A stretch of DNA of 32,636 nt from an uncultured Solobacterium sp. GTDB taxonomy: Bacteria; Bacillota_I; Bacilli_A; Erysipelotrichales; Erysipelotrichaceae. The notes under the pieces are model-generated. The model saw only the letters and a program-made list of their open reading frames with translations. It was not told where the DNA came from and made no database searches. The stretch is taken from NCBI GenBank assembly GCA_900546285.1, contig URCJ01000021.1, positions 1 to 32,636 of the forward strand, read 5' to 3'. The translations under genes were made by a program, and so were the position numbers. Shown here in pieces: positions 1 through 7,438 of the stretch. Each line of letters begins with the position of its first letter. The stretch's first letter is position 1.

Positions 1-16
1 CTCTTACATCATTCAT
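1..16 (-). CDS. 5' end of a leftward gene cut by the window edge
   Basis: Only the first five codons (MNDVR) are present. An AGGGGG ribosome site lies six bases before the ATG on the minus strand, and a TATAAT box is visible further upstream (ATTATA on the plus strand at 43-48), although no clear -35 accompanies it. The product cannot be identified from five residues. A start here is plausible because the ribosome site resembles the one used by the ABC remnant near 2216. Confidence 0.4.
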
Positions 17-86
17 ACTTTTCCCCCTGTTTTTATCCAATTATTATACAATTATCTTGACTTTAGGAGATGATAAATACGAAAAC

Positions 87-127
87 ATGGCTGAAGTCCT
101 TTAAACATAAGGGTTTCAGCCATTTTT
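87..127. terminator. Hairpin terminator at the left edge of the insertion sequence
   Basis: A 9-base perfect stem (ATGGCTGAA at 87-95, TTCAGCCAT at 115-123) extends by four more pairs including two wobbles and closes an 11-base loop. On the plus strand it is followed by five T. On the minus strand it lies after the transposase stop and is followed by a weaker GTTTT tract. It probably ends transposase transcription or protects the element from read-through. Confidence 0.6.
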
Positions 128-130
128 AGT

Positions 131-2024
131 TTGATTATTACGTGTAGTGTAATACTTTAATATCCGATTAATTTTTTAATACTTTCTCTAGTTTTATATT
201 TCTTGTTTAAATCAACATTGAATACTTTAGAAATATCATCAATAATCTCATCTTTATATAGAAACTTATAGATGTTTTTATCTAAGTGGGTACAGTTATA
301 TTTCTTTAAGGAATCAATCATTCTATCTACTGAATATTTATGATCTAATTCAATCTCTAATAATCTAATAATTACAAGTGCTAAATAACATGTTAGAAAG
401 TGTCCTTCAATTGATTCTTTAGTCCATACAAATGCTGGTCTACTTTTGATAGATGTTTTACTTACTTTAAAAGTGTCTTCTATCTTAGCTAGTCCTCTAT
501 ATATGTTTCTCATTTTAATATCTGAATAATCTAATTCACTTGTAACTATTGAATAGAATCCATCGTATTTTTCTTCTTCCTCAATCTTGTTCATATCAAT
601 AGATAGGTCATTAGCTATGATAGTACCATCATCATTATTGTATGCAAGATTATTGATATAAGCACAAGCGCCAAATGATGTGGCTTTATTATATTTACCT
701 GGAGTTTTAATGATACTTTTGGCTTTTTCAACCATCTTATCTCTTTCATATTTTTGTTTCATCTTATATTTGAAAGAGAAGTAAACCATTTGTTTCTGTC
801 TTACTTCTACTGGAATACTTCTTTTACCATCTTTTTCTATCTTGATGGTTTTATTTACTATACGTGATTTATGAATAAAGGCAGTGTGCTTGGTATTAGG
901 ATTATTAGTAACAATAGATATATCAACAATATTACCTTCATCATCATAGAATTCAGTAACATAATCACTAAAGTCTATTGCCCAATTTTTAAATTCTTTA
1001 TCAGCTCCTCTTATTGATTGTCCATATACATAACCATCTCTTTCATCTTTCTGCTTATTGTATCCTGCAAGGTAAAAGATATTATCTGAAGTATTAAGAC
1101 CTCTATCAGCTACTACTACAGTTCTATCAATTCCATATTTAGCTTTAGTAGATTTTAATAATGGCCTTAAAGAAGTTTTTTCTGATTCGTTACCTGGAAA
1201 GATATCATAAGCCATAGGAATGCCGTTATTGTCCATTAATAACCCCATTTCTACTATAGGGTCTGGTCTATTATTCTTTTCAGGACCTCTTTTTCTTAAT
1301 CCCTTTTCTATTATTTTCCCATCATCATCTAAGATGTCCATATCGTTATATTCAATTTCAAAATAATAGTTGGTGCAATCATAATATGAACAAGAGGCAT
1401 CTCTTGAGTATTTATCCTTAGTATTCTTCCATACTAACTTTTGAATATCGTTTGAAAACTTATCATAGTAATCTAAAGAGTCATATATAGAGTCTTTACT
1501 TATATCATCAAAAGACTCAAAGTAAATATCAGATTCTTCAAGAGTCTTACTTTTAGAATTAGGATAAAGAACTCTAGATATTACAAGTAACATAAGATTC
1601 TTATATAAAGAGAACTGCGCTTTACTATTACGCTGTCTATTGTTTAAAAACGATTCTAATCCTAAAGTTTCATATATCTTTCTTAAGGCGAAGTAGCCAA
1701 CATTTTTTAAATCTAAACCATCAGTTATTTCTTCATTTAAATCAATGGTTAAAGATAAGTTATCATCCTTAACACTTCTTAATTTAGCCTCATTTCTAAA
1801 GTGATCAATTGGATCATCGTACTTATCTAAAAACTCATCTACATAACCAATCTTTTCAACTACTCTCTGTTTAGGAATAGAGTTTATATCTCTATAGCTT
1901 TCAACATACTGCATAAATGTTCTATTATTAGGTTTTTTAGTAAGTTTTAGATACATATGACTCTCCTTTATTTCTTATTCTATTATAACATATTATAGTA
2001 CAGTATACTACATGAAATAATCAA
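131..2024. mobile_element. IS1634-family insertion sequence with imperfect terminal inverted repeats
   Basis: The left end (from 131, TTGATTATTACGTGTAGT) and the reverse complement of the right end (to 2024, TTGATTATTTCATGTAGT) match at 16 of 18 positions, and matching continues more weakly inward. They bracket a single transposase gene whose stop codon lies about 28 bases inside the left end. A length near 1.9 kb fits the IS1634 group of IS4-like elements. I found no convincing target-site duplication next to these ends, so the exact boundaries are uncertain by several bases. Confidence 0.7.
157..1956 (-). CDS. IS1634-family transposase
   Basis: This is a full-length (599 residue) IS1634-type DDE transposase that moves its own element by cutting and rejoining DNA. 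Visible family marks are an early acidic motif DCTNYYFEI, the second Asp in VVVADRGLNT, and a C-terminal block with YRGLAKIEDTFKVSK followed by SRPAFVWTKESIEGHF, which corresponds to the Glu-bearing Y-R-E-K type region of IS1634 enzymes. AAGGAG lies six bases before the ATG. Two TATAAT-like boxes precede it inside the right inverted-repeat area. No frameshift or stop interrupts the frame, so the element may still be active. Family assignment is from remembered motifs, not a search. Confidence 0.9.
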   Translation of the reverse strand: MYLKLTKKPNNRTFMQYVESYRDINSIPKQRVVEKIGYVDEFLDKYDDPIDHFRNEAKLRSVKDDNLSLTIDLNEEITDGLDLKNVGYFALRKIYETLGLESFLNNRQRNSKAQFSLYKNLMLLVISRVLYPNSKSKTLEESDIYFESFDDISKDSIYDSLDYYDKFSNDIQKLVWKNTKDKYSRDASCSYYDCTNYYFEIEYNDMDILDDDGKIIEKGLRKRGPEKNNRPDPIVEMGLLMDNNGIPMAYDIFPGNESEKTSLRPLLKSTKAKYGIDRTVVVADRGLNTSDNIFYLAGYNKQKDERDGYVYGQSIRGADKEFKNWAIDFSDYVTEFYDDEGNIVDISIVTNNPNTKHTAFIHKSRIVNKTIKIEKDGKRSIPVEVRQKQMVYFSFKYKMKQKYERDKMVEKAKSIIKTPGKYNKATSFGACAYINNLAYNNDDGTIIANDLSIDMNKIEEEEKYDGFYSIVTSELDYSDIKMRNIYRGLAKIEDTFKVSKTSIKSRPAFVWTKESIEGHFLTCYLALVIIRLLEIELDHKYSVDRMIDSLKKYNCTHLDKNIYKFLYKDEIIDDISKVFNVDLNKKYKTRESIKKLIGY

Positions 2025-2035
2025 AATATTGACAT

Positions 2036-2064
2036 TAAAAAAACTTTGAAAAATTAATCAAAGT
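2036..2064 (-). terminator. Rho-independent terminator of the ABC remnant
   Basis: Read leftward, ACTTTGA (2058-2064 on the minus strand) pairs perfectly with TCAAAGT (2043-2049) around an 8-base loop and runs into seven T. It lies 36 bases beyond the stop of the truncated ABC gene. That suggests the 3' end of the original gene survives and that an internal deletion removed the middle. Confidence 0.55.
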
Positions 2065-2099
2065 CCTTTATTTATCTAGATATATTTAATTGAGAAATT

Positions 2100-2216
2100 T
2101 TAAATTATTGAAAATGAAGTTCTAAAGTCGGGATTTAGTGATAAATTCTTTAATACTTCAATACGATTTGTCTTATCACCAAAGCCTTTATTTAAATCTT
2201 TTACTTCTAAAAACAT
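2100..2216 (-). pseudogene. Truncated ABC transporter ATP-binding protein (MacB/LolD type), N-terminal remnant
   Basis: A 38-codon frame begins MFLEVKDLNKGFGD and continues to IEVLKNLSLN, the normal first strand pair of LolD/MacB-type ABC ATPases. The expected Walker A segment never follows. After LSLN the sequence becomes PDFRTSFSII and stops. A strong ribosome site (AGGGGG, four bases before the ATG), a near-consensus promoter and operator-like palindromes precede it, and a terminator follows. The gene therefore keeps its control signals but has lost nearly all of its coding body, probably by internal deletion next to the insertion sequence. A deliberate micro-ORF is possible but less likely. 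Confidence 0.7.
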
Positions 2217-2228
2217 AAATCCCCCTGT

Positions 2229-2261
2229 TAGCTATAACTAATTGGTTAGCTTTAGCTAACT
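2229..2261. promoter_or_regulatory. Paired operator-like palindromes
   Basis: Two imperfect palindromes, GTTAGCTATAACTAA (2229-2243) and GTTAGCTTTAGCTAAC (2246-2261), lie side by side just downstream of the leftward -10 box, around the expected transcription start. Repressors of the TetR, MarR or GntR/YtrA type often bind such sites before MacB-like ABC operons. No regulator gene for them is visible in the window. Confidence 0.6.
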
Positions 2262-2263
2262 AC

Positions 2264-2312
2264 ATTATAGTTTTATCTTTTGTATTGTCAATAATTATTT
2301 TTGAAATATAAT
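2264..2312. promoter_or_regulatory. Divergent promoters sharing one -35 region
   Basis: Leftward: TTGACA (2286-2291, minus strand), 16 bases, TATAAT (2264-2269), serving the ABC remnant. Rightward: TTGTCA (2285-2290), 16 bases, TATAAT (2307-2312), serving the PAS protein gene. The two -35 hexamers occupy the same bases on opposite strands, so polymerases should exclude each other and a protein bound at one side could affect both. Confidence 0.75.
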
Positions 2313-2335
2313 AAAGTTATATTTTGAGGTATTTT

Positions 2336-3532
2336 ATGGGAAATTTGATGTTAAATGATATGCAAAAGTTCTTTGAAGTGGCTAAGGTAAGTCTTTGGCG
2401 CTTAGAAATAGATAATGATGAATGTTTTTTATATGGTAACGATTGTTTTGATGAATTAGCAGGTTGTGACTCTAATCTCTCACCAAGTGAAAAGTTTGAA
2501 TTCTTTAATGAACATGTAAGTCAATTAGATAAAGAATTATTTAAGCTTTATTTACAATCATTATTAAGCGATACATCTGAGATAATTTATCGTTATGATC
2601 ACCCAACAATGGGACAAATTTATATTAGGTGTTGTGGTACTAGAGACTTTGATAGAAAAGATAAAATTGTGATTGGTGGTTATCACCAAAATGTTACCGA
2701 TTTAATTACTTTAGAAGATAATAATAAAATCAGTGATGATAATGTAAAACTAAAGAAACATCAAATTGAATTAGAAAACTTCTATAAACACTTATTAGAT
2801 TCTGAGTCATGCGGTCTTATGGCTTATACCTATCCTGAACATAAGATGATTCATTTGAATAAGAAAGCTAGGGAAATATATAACATTAGCGAAGATGAGG
2901 TTGATTGTACAAATAAATTATTTGAAATAGCTAAAGATACCTATATGCCAGATCCTGAGACCATTATTAAGCTTTATAGACTTAAGAATTATGATGGCAG
3001 TGTTGACTATACTGAAGTATTAAATTATGGCAAGGAAAATGAAAAAGAAGTAATCGCTAGAACCACAAGTTTTTTAAGTGATAATAAAAGGGTACTTATC
3101 ACAACTCTAATTGATACTTCTGAATATAATAGTATCCAAACTAACAATGCCATTTTTGAAGCGATTGCGAGTGATTATATGAGCATCTTTAAAGTTGATT
3201 TATTAAATAATCTTGTTTCGTTAGTATATAAAAAAGATAAGTTCTTAAACAAAGTAAGAGAAAAGACTCTTCAAGTAAATACTTATTATGAAAGAATCAA
3301 GATTTTTAATGATAACTTTATCGATAAAGAATTAACTCCTAATTTCTTGGAAATAATGAGTCCTGAATATCTAGTTATGTACTTATCTAAGCATGATACT
3401 TTTACTTATGCGTTCAAGTGTAAAACTGATGAAGATAAGATTAGAGATTATGAAATCAAGTTCATCAGATTGACTAATGAAAAAGGTTATAAAGTAATTA
3501 TGCGCTCAAGACTTTTAAGTGAGACTGTTTAA
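2336..3532 (+). CDS. Orphan PAS-type sensory protein without output domain
   Basis: The 398-residue product has no signal peptide or membrane segment. It appears to contain two PAS-like units (about residues 10-120 and 145-265) and a third region beginning near IASDYMSIFKVDLLNN. That third type of segment is familiar from sensor proteins of gut Bacillota, where it usually precedes a GGDEF or kinase domain. Here the protein ends without any GGDEF, EAL, kinase or DNA-binding motif. I start it at the ATG at 2336, six bases after GAGG, rather than at an upstream TTG. Its last 18 bases overlap the convergent DUF4143 ATPase gene. The ligand and partner are unknown; it could be a shortened diguanylate-cyclase relative. 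Confidence 0.6.
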   Translation: MGNLMLNDMQKFFEVAKVSLWRLEIDNDECFLYGNDCFDELAGCDSNLSPSEKFEFFNEHVSQLDKELFKLYLQSLLSDTSEIIYRYDHPTMGQIYIRCCGTRDFDRKDKIVIGGYHQNVTDLITLEDNNKISDDNVKLKKHQIELENFYKHLLDSESCGLMAYTYPEHKMIHLNKKAREIYNISEDEVDCTNKLFEIAKDTYMPDPETIIKLYRLKNYDGSVDYTEVLNYGKENEKEVIARTTSFLSDNKRVLITTLIDTSEYNSIQTNNAIFEAIASDYMSIFKVDLLNNLVSLVYKKDKFLNKVREKTLQVNTYYERIKIFNDNFIDKELTPNFLEIMSPEYLVMYLSKHDTFTYAFKCKTDEDKIRDYEIKFIRLTNEKGYKVIMRSRLLSETV

Positions 3533-4879
3533 AATATCTAAATCTACCTTATAAGTCATATTTTCTATAGATTCTGATTTAAGGAACATTGCCATATACC
3601 AAGGATAATAGGCTATTTTTTCTATGCATTGAATATTATCCTTACAGAAAACGATAGCACTATCAGGTTTCCATTCTTCTATCTCTAATAATCTATCTAG
3701 AGTGTTATGTTTTTTATAATCATTACCTGATTTTATTTCCACAAAGTCTATCTTTGAACCGTTTTGTAGTACAAAATCTATTTCTCCAATTTTTTTTGCG
3801 TCAAAATAATGAAGTGAATAATTATTTGCCACAAACATCTGTGCCATAACATTTTCTAGAATACTTCCCATATTAACAGTTAAATCATTATTTAAAATAC
3901 TAAATTGGATGTTATCCATTGATAAAGCACATAAAAGACCTGTATCTCCAGCATACAGTTTAAATAAGTTTCTTTTTTCATTAAGTTTTAAAGCCCCGAC
4001 TGGTTCACTTACATTAAAACATGCATTTGCAACACCAGCATCCAATAACCAGTTAAATGAATCTGCATATCTCTCCATTCTAGCGCTAGTCTTTTGACTG
4101 CTAATGATAAAACGTCTATTTTTATCATTTAATTGAGATGGGATTGAATCAAAAATTGATCTAATTTTTGGTCTATCACTAGCATCTGCATATTTTGCGA
4201 TATCTTGACGATATAATTCGATAATTTCATTTTGACTAGCAATTACCCTTGTGATGTCATGGGTATCAATATACATCTTGACTACTTTTGGCATACCACC
4301 AACTACAATATATGCGTTAAACAATTTAGTTAAAGTAGTATGTACTACATCTAAGATTGGTGTTTTATCTTCATATGATTTTCTTAAACTATTGATGATA
4401 CTTCGTTGAAGACCATTAGCTAAGATAAATTCTTCAAAATCCATCGGATACATTGTATATAATTCTTCAAAACCAACCGGCAAAGATCTAACAATTTTAT
4501 TTTTAACTCCTAATAAAGAACCGGTTTCTATATAATCAAATCTTCCATCTTCTACTAAAAATTTGATTGCAGTTCTAGCATTTGGACATTCTTGAATTTC
4601 ATCAAATAATATTAGAGTATCACCAGGAATTAATTGTTTCATAGATAAAGCCGTAATGCCTTCGATAATAGTATTTGCATCTAAGTTACCATCAAATATT
4701 TTTCTAGCATCCAAATCTGATACAAAGTTAAATTCTACAAAACATTTATACTCATTCTTTCCAAATTCACGCACAACTGTAGTCTTACCTATTTGACGTG
4801 CACCTTGAATACATAATGCAGTTTTATTTTTATTTTGTTTCCATTGTAATAATCTATCGTAAGCTTTTCTATATAACAT
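3515..4879 (-). CDS. DUF4143-type AAA ATPase
   Basis: This 454-residue protein belongs to the large family with an N-terminal AAA_14 ATPase and a C-terminal DUF4143 nuclease-like domain. Walker A is GARQIGKTT (residues 26-34) and Walker B is TLILFDEIQE (Asp93, Glu94). The C-terminal part has the restriction-endonuclease-like pattern KIGEIDFVLQNG followed by DFVEIKSG, which fits a PD-(D/E)XK fold. The cellular role of the family is unsettled; individual genes are often horizontally acquired and patchily distributed. AAGGAG lies seven bases before the ATG. The gene stands alone, tail to tail with the PAS protein gene, and its 5' flank carries three regularly spaced repeats. Confidence 0.85.
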   Translation of the reverse strand: MLYRKAYDRLLQWKQNKNKTALCIQGARQIGKTTVVREFGKNEYKCFVEFNFVSDLDARKIFDGNLDANTIIEGITALSMKQLIPGDTLILFDEIQECPNARTAIKFLVEDGRFDYIETGSLLGVKNKIVRSLPVGFEELYTMYPMDFEEFILANGLQRSIINSLRKSYEDKTPILDVVHTTLTKLFNAYIVVGGMPKVVKMYIDTHDITRVIASQNEIIELYRQDIAKYADASDRPKIRSIFDSIPSQLNDKNRRFIISSQKTSARMERYADSFNWLLDAGVANACFNVSEPVGALKLNEKRNLFKLYAGDTGLLCALSMDNIQFSILNNDLTVNMGSILENVMAQMFVANNYSLHYFDAKKIGEIDFVLQNGSKIDFVEIKSGNDYKKHNTLDRLLEIEEWKPDSAIVFCKDNIQCIEKIAYYPWYMAMFLKSESIENMTYKVDLDILNSLT

Positions 4880-4928
4880 AATGATTCTCCTTGTAACCTT
4901 ATATTAACCGCTAATTTTGATTATTTCA

Positions 4929-5014
4929 ACAGTTTTGCGACAAAATTCCAATGTTTTACATACAGTTTTGCGACAAAATTCTTAATTTTTTGGGTATGTT
5001 TTGCGACATTATTC
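4929..5014. repeat. Three direct repeats at an exact 33-base period upstream of the ATPase gene
   Basis: The core GTTTTGCGACAAAATTC occurs at 4932-4948 and 4965-4981, and a variant GTTTTGCGACATTATTC at 4998-5014. The shared GTTTTGCGACA begins at 4932, 4965 and 4998, giving exactly 33 bases each time, about three helical turns. The core is itself a short inverted repeat (TTTTG-CGA-CAAAA). They lie 50 to 135 bases before the DUF4143 start, so they may bind a regulator, possibly the ATPase itself. Confidence 0.8.
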
Positions 5015-5289
5015 TACTTTTTTACTGTTTCAGCACCATATCTACATACAATTGATAAGACTACAAACATCGAACCCAACAAGATTGAACCAGAACAATC
5101 TAATGATAATATTGATGTTTCTTTCATAATTCCATTAACAACCTCAGTTAATATTTAAATGATTAATGGTATACAAACAGTTAGGATACTAATACCTTTT
5201 AAATTTACATTTTCATTTTCCAACACCAGATACTGTTCAATGTCCACTTTTCTATTCTCAATATCTACTTTTATATCCCCAATGTCCAT
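5014..5289 (-). pseudogene. Decayed membrane protein gene (possibly DUF2975), C-terminal part
   Basis: One frame runs for 92 codons but contains a TAA at codon 45 (5155-5157). It reads from MDIGDIKVDIENRKVDIE through NLKGISILTVCIPLII, stop, then ILTEVVNGIMKETS and SGSILLGSMFVVLSIVCRYGAE to a final stop. Two hydrophobic stretches and the ending LSIVCRYGAE resemble the last transmembrane helices of DUF2975-type small membrane proteins. That family match is tentative. No ribosome site precedes the ATG. The final stop overlaps the third 33-base repeat. I read it as an old gene fragment with a nonsense mutation. Confidence 0.5.
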
Positions 5290-5322
5290 TTTTTATAAGA
5301 TTTTTTAATAGTATACTCATAA

Positions 5323-5352
5323 TAAAAAGACCAATTCATACGAATCAGTCTC
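5323..5352 (-). terminator. Terminator of the NUDIX-MazG-LbH-HAD operon
   Basis: On the minus strand AGACTGATTC pairs with GAATTGGTCT (ten pairs, two of them G-U) around a four-base loop and is followed by five T. The stem starts within the last bases of the HAD gene. Confidence 0.75.
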
Positions 5353-5990
5353 TATAAATATTTAAGAATATCTTTTGGTTCATCAACCAAGATATTGTCA
5401 TGATCAATTAGTTCATCCTTACTTCTAAAACCCCAAGTAACTGATAAACAATTTAGATGTGCATTATGGGCGGTTTCTACATCAGTTAAACTATCACCAA
5501 CATAAATAACATCATCCTTTTCAAGATTCATCTTATCAATAATATAGTTAACACCCTCAGGATCTGGCTTGACCTTCATACTATCAATATGACCTAAGAC
5601 ATATTCTTGATTAATGTTTGGAAAATGTAATTCAATAAGTCTTTTAGTATAATTATCATTCTTATTTGAATTAACTCCTATCTTAATATTATTTTTAATC
5701 AATGTATCTATTAAGTCTTTAATATTTGGATAAGGGGTAGAAGTTTTATCATAAACTTGTTCATACTTAGCCAAGAATGTCTTGTATGCAACTTCTATTA
5801 AATCAGGATATTCCACAAAACATTGTTCAATTAAATTATGAATACCATGACCAACTCTTTGTCTTGTTGTATCCACATCATCATACTTATCAATTTTTAA
5901 TTCTTGATAAGTTAGATTAACCGCATCATTAAGATCACTAATAGTATTAATTAAAGTACCATCTAAATCAAAAATAATTGCTTTTTTCAT
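5352..5990 (-). CDS. HAD hydrolase, phosphoglycolate phosphatase-like
   Basis: This is a 212-residue cytoplasmic HAD phosphatase with an alpha-helical cap. All four motifs are present: DLDGT (nucleophile Asp8, acid/base Asp10), the motif II Ser in GVNSNKND (Ser108), the Lys in VKPDP (Lys141) and VGDSLTDVETA (Asp166, Asp170). Length and order match Gph-type enzymes, which remove phosphate from 2-phosphoglycolate, but relatives act on pyrophosphate or sugar phosphates, so the substrate is open. The ATG overlaps the stop of the preceding gene by one base (TAATG), so translation is probably coupled. It is the last gene of the leftward operon. Confidence 0.85.
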   Translation of the reverse strand: MKKAIIFDLDGTLINTISDLNDAVNLTYQELKIDKYDDVDTTRQRVGHGIHNLIEQCFVEYPDLIEVAYKTFLAKYEQVYDKTSTPYPNIKDLIDTLIKNNIKIGVNSNKNDNYTKRLIELHFPNINQEYVLGHIDSMKVKPDPEGVNYIIDKMNLEKDDVIYVGDSLTDVETAHNAHLNCLSVTWGFRSKDELIDHDNILVDEPKDILKYL

Positions 5991-6652
5991 TAATTCTTGC
6001 CTACAATATTATCAAAATCCTTATAAATACTATCTGAAGGAATAACACCTCTAACTCTACTCAAAGGATAAATATTAGTGTTACGACCAACTACAGTACC
6101 TGGATTTAAAACCGAATTACAACCAACTTCTACATGATCACCCAAGATAGCCCCAAACTTTTTTTGTTCGGTTTCAATCTTTTCACCATCGAAGTTCTTA
6201 ACCACTACCAAAGTCTTATCAGACTTAACATTTGAAGTAATAGAACCTGCACCCATATGAGACTTATAGCCTAAGATTGAATCACCAACATAGTTATAAT
6301 GTGGAGTTTGAACATTATCAAACAAGATAACATTCTTAAGTTCACATGAATTGCCAACTACACAATTAGCGCCAACTAATGCAGAACCTCTAATAAAAGC
6401 ACAATGTCTTACTTCAGTATTAGGACCAATAATTAATGGAGCACCTAAATAAGCACTCTCAAATACTGTTGCTGTTTTATGAATCCATACATTCTCTTTT
6501 ACTTCATCATATTCATTCTTATCTAATGTCTTACCAATTCTGATAATTTCTTCTTTAATACCACTTAATGCTTGCCAAGGATATTCAAACTTGCTCAAGT
6601 AATCCTTCGCCAATGTATGTTCTAAATCTAATAAGTTATTTGTTGTATACAT
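5990..6652 (-). CDS. Left-handed beta-helix transferase homologue (GlmU C-domain-like)
   Basis: The 220-residue product carries many hexapeptide-type turns, for example FESAYLGAPLIIGPNTEVRHCAF, ALVGANCVVGNSCELKN, GAILGDHVEVGCNSVLNPGTVVG and NTNIYP, which form the prism-shaped beta helix of GlmU-like acyl- or nucleotidyltransferases. There is an N-terminal helical region (about 50 residues) but no nucleotidyltransferase Rossmann domain. Related proteins are often labelled UDP-N-acetylglucosamine pyrophosphorylase, which the missing domain does not support by itself. I start it at the ATG at 6652, five bases after GAGGTGA, rather than at an in-frame upstream codon that would overlap the MazG-like gene. 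It sits between a MazG-like and a HAD gene. Confidence 0.75.
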   Translation of the reverse strand: MYTTNNLLDLEHTLAKDYLSKFEYPWQALSGIKEEIIRIGKTLDKNEYDEVKENVWIHKTATVFESAYLGAPLIIGPNTEVRHCAFIRGSALVGANCVVGNSCELKNVILFDNVQTPHYNYVGDSILGYKSHMGAGSITSNVKSDKTLVVVKNFDGEKIETEQKKFGAILGDHVEVGCNSVLNPGTVVGRNTNIYPLSRVRGVIPSDSIYKDFDNIVGKN

Positions 6653-6653
6653 A

Positions 6654-6980
6654 TCATTCACCTCTATTGATTGACCTATTACTATTAAAACCATCAGGAA
6701 AACGATTTTCAAGTTTTTTTATATTTTTTTCTAAAATTTCTGACAAATTAACATTCAAGGCCGTAGCAGCTTCAGCCAAATACCAAGCTACATCGCCTAG
6801 TTCTTTAATTAACTTTTCATCATCCAAATCATGTCCTTGAAAAAGGTGTTTTTTAACTAAATCAATAACCTCGCCACTTTCTCCACACAAACCCATAGCA
6901 GCATTCAAAATTAATTCCTTCTTATCAATTTCAGGATTCAAAGTTCTCATTGCCAACTTTTGATAATCATTAACATTCAT
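6654..6980 (-). CDS. MazG-like nucleotide pyrophosphohydrolase
   Basis: This is a 108-residue all-alpha NTP pyrophosphohydrolase of the MazG superfamily, which hydrolyses (d)NTPs to NMP and pyrophosphate. The metal-binding pattern is visible: CGESGEVIDLVKK (Glu34, Glu37) and KELGDVAWYLAE (Glu60, Asp63). AAGGTGG lies seven bases before the ATG. It starts two bases after the stop of the NUDIX gene and ends one base before the start of the beta-helix gene, so the three are one transcription unit. With the NUDIX enzyme it suggests nucleotide-pool cleansing, an inference from gene order. Its preferred substrate cannot be read from sequence. Confidence 0.88.
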   Translation of the reverse strand: MNVNDYQKLAMRTLNPEIDKKELILNAAMGLCGESGEVIDLVKKHLFQGHDLDDEKLIKELGDVAWYLAEAATALNVNLSEILEKNIKKLENRFPDGFNSNRSINRGE

Positions 6981-6982
6981 AA

Positions 6983-7438
6983 CTAAACCACCTTTGATTT
7001 ATATTCACCATTCTCATAATAATAAATTAGTTCACTCAAAGTATCGCTTTCCATAATCTCTATCATACGATTTAAATCAAGTGATAATTTAACACTATCT
7101 AGTTTATCTCTATCTAACCAATATATCTCACCCTCATCAGAAGATTTAAGTTCTCCTTCAAACTCATTACACTTATAGAACAAGATAACATATCTGTCCT
7201 CATCCTTGGTTTGTTTATATTCTTCTATTCCACACAACACTGGTTTTAATAGAGTTAGACCTGTTTCTTCTTTTACTTCCCTAATAATCGCATCATGAAA
7301 GTTCTCGCCTTTTTCCACATGACCACCAGGTAAGGTAATACCAGGCCAATCAGTCTTAGTTCTCTCTTGTACAAGTATCTTATTATCCTTATAAATAAGA
7401 CACATATTAGTAAAAATCGTTAATTCTTTAGTATGCAT
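6983..7438 (-). CDS. NUDIX hydrolase, MutT/8-oxo-dGTPase-like
   Basis: The 151-residue product has a complete Nudix box from Gly39 through Glu45 to REVKEETG (53-60), preceded by WPGITLPGGHVEKG, the usual surroundings in MutT-type enzymes that remove oxidised or surplus nucleotides. It is the first gene of the leftward operon beside the origin. TATAAT lies only six bases before the ATG, which would place transcription start on the A of the start codon; a weak TTAAAT lies 17 bases further upstream. AGGG is very close to the ATG, so a leaderless message is possible. The alternative start MCLIYKDNK (residue 12) would remove a segment that relatives usually keep. Confidence 0.88.
   Translation of the reverse strand: MHTKELTIFTNMCLIYKDNKILVQERTKTDWPGITLPGGHVEKGENFHDAIIREVKEETGLTLLKPVLCGIEEYKQTKDEDRYVILFYKCNEFEGELKSSDEGEIYWLDRDKLDSVKLSLDLNRMIEIMESDTLSELIYYYENGEYKSKVV

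Noticed and set aside
3909..4097. 62-codon rightward frame inside the DUF4143 gene
   Set aside because: It lies fully inside a well-supported gene on the other strand, with no ribosome site and no recognisable product.
4929..5014. CRISPR-like array before the DUF4143 gene
   Set aside because: Only three copies, a core of about 17 bases and 16-base gaps; no cas genes. Regulatory or iteron-like repeats fit better.
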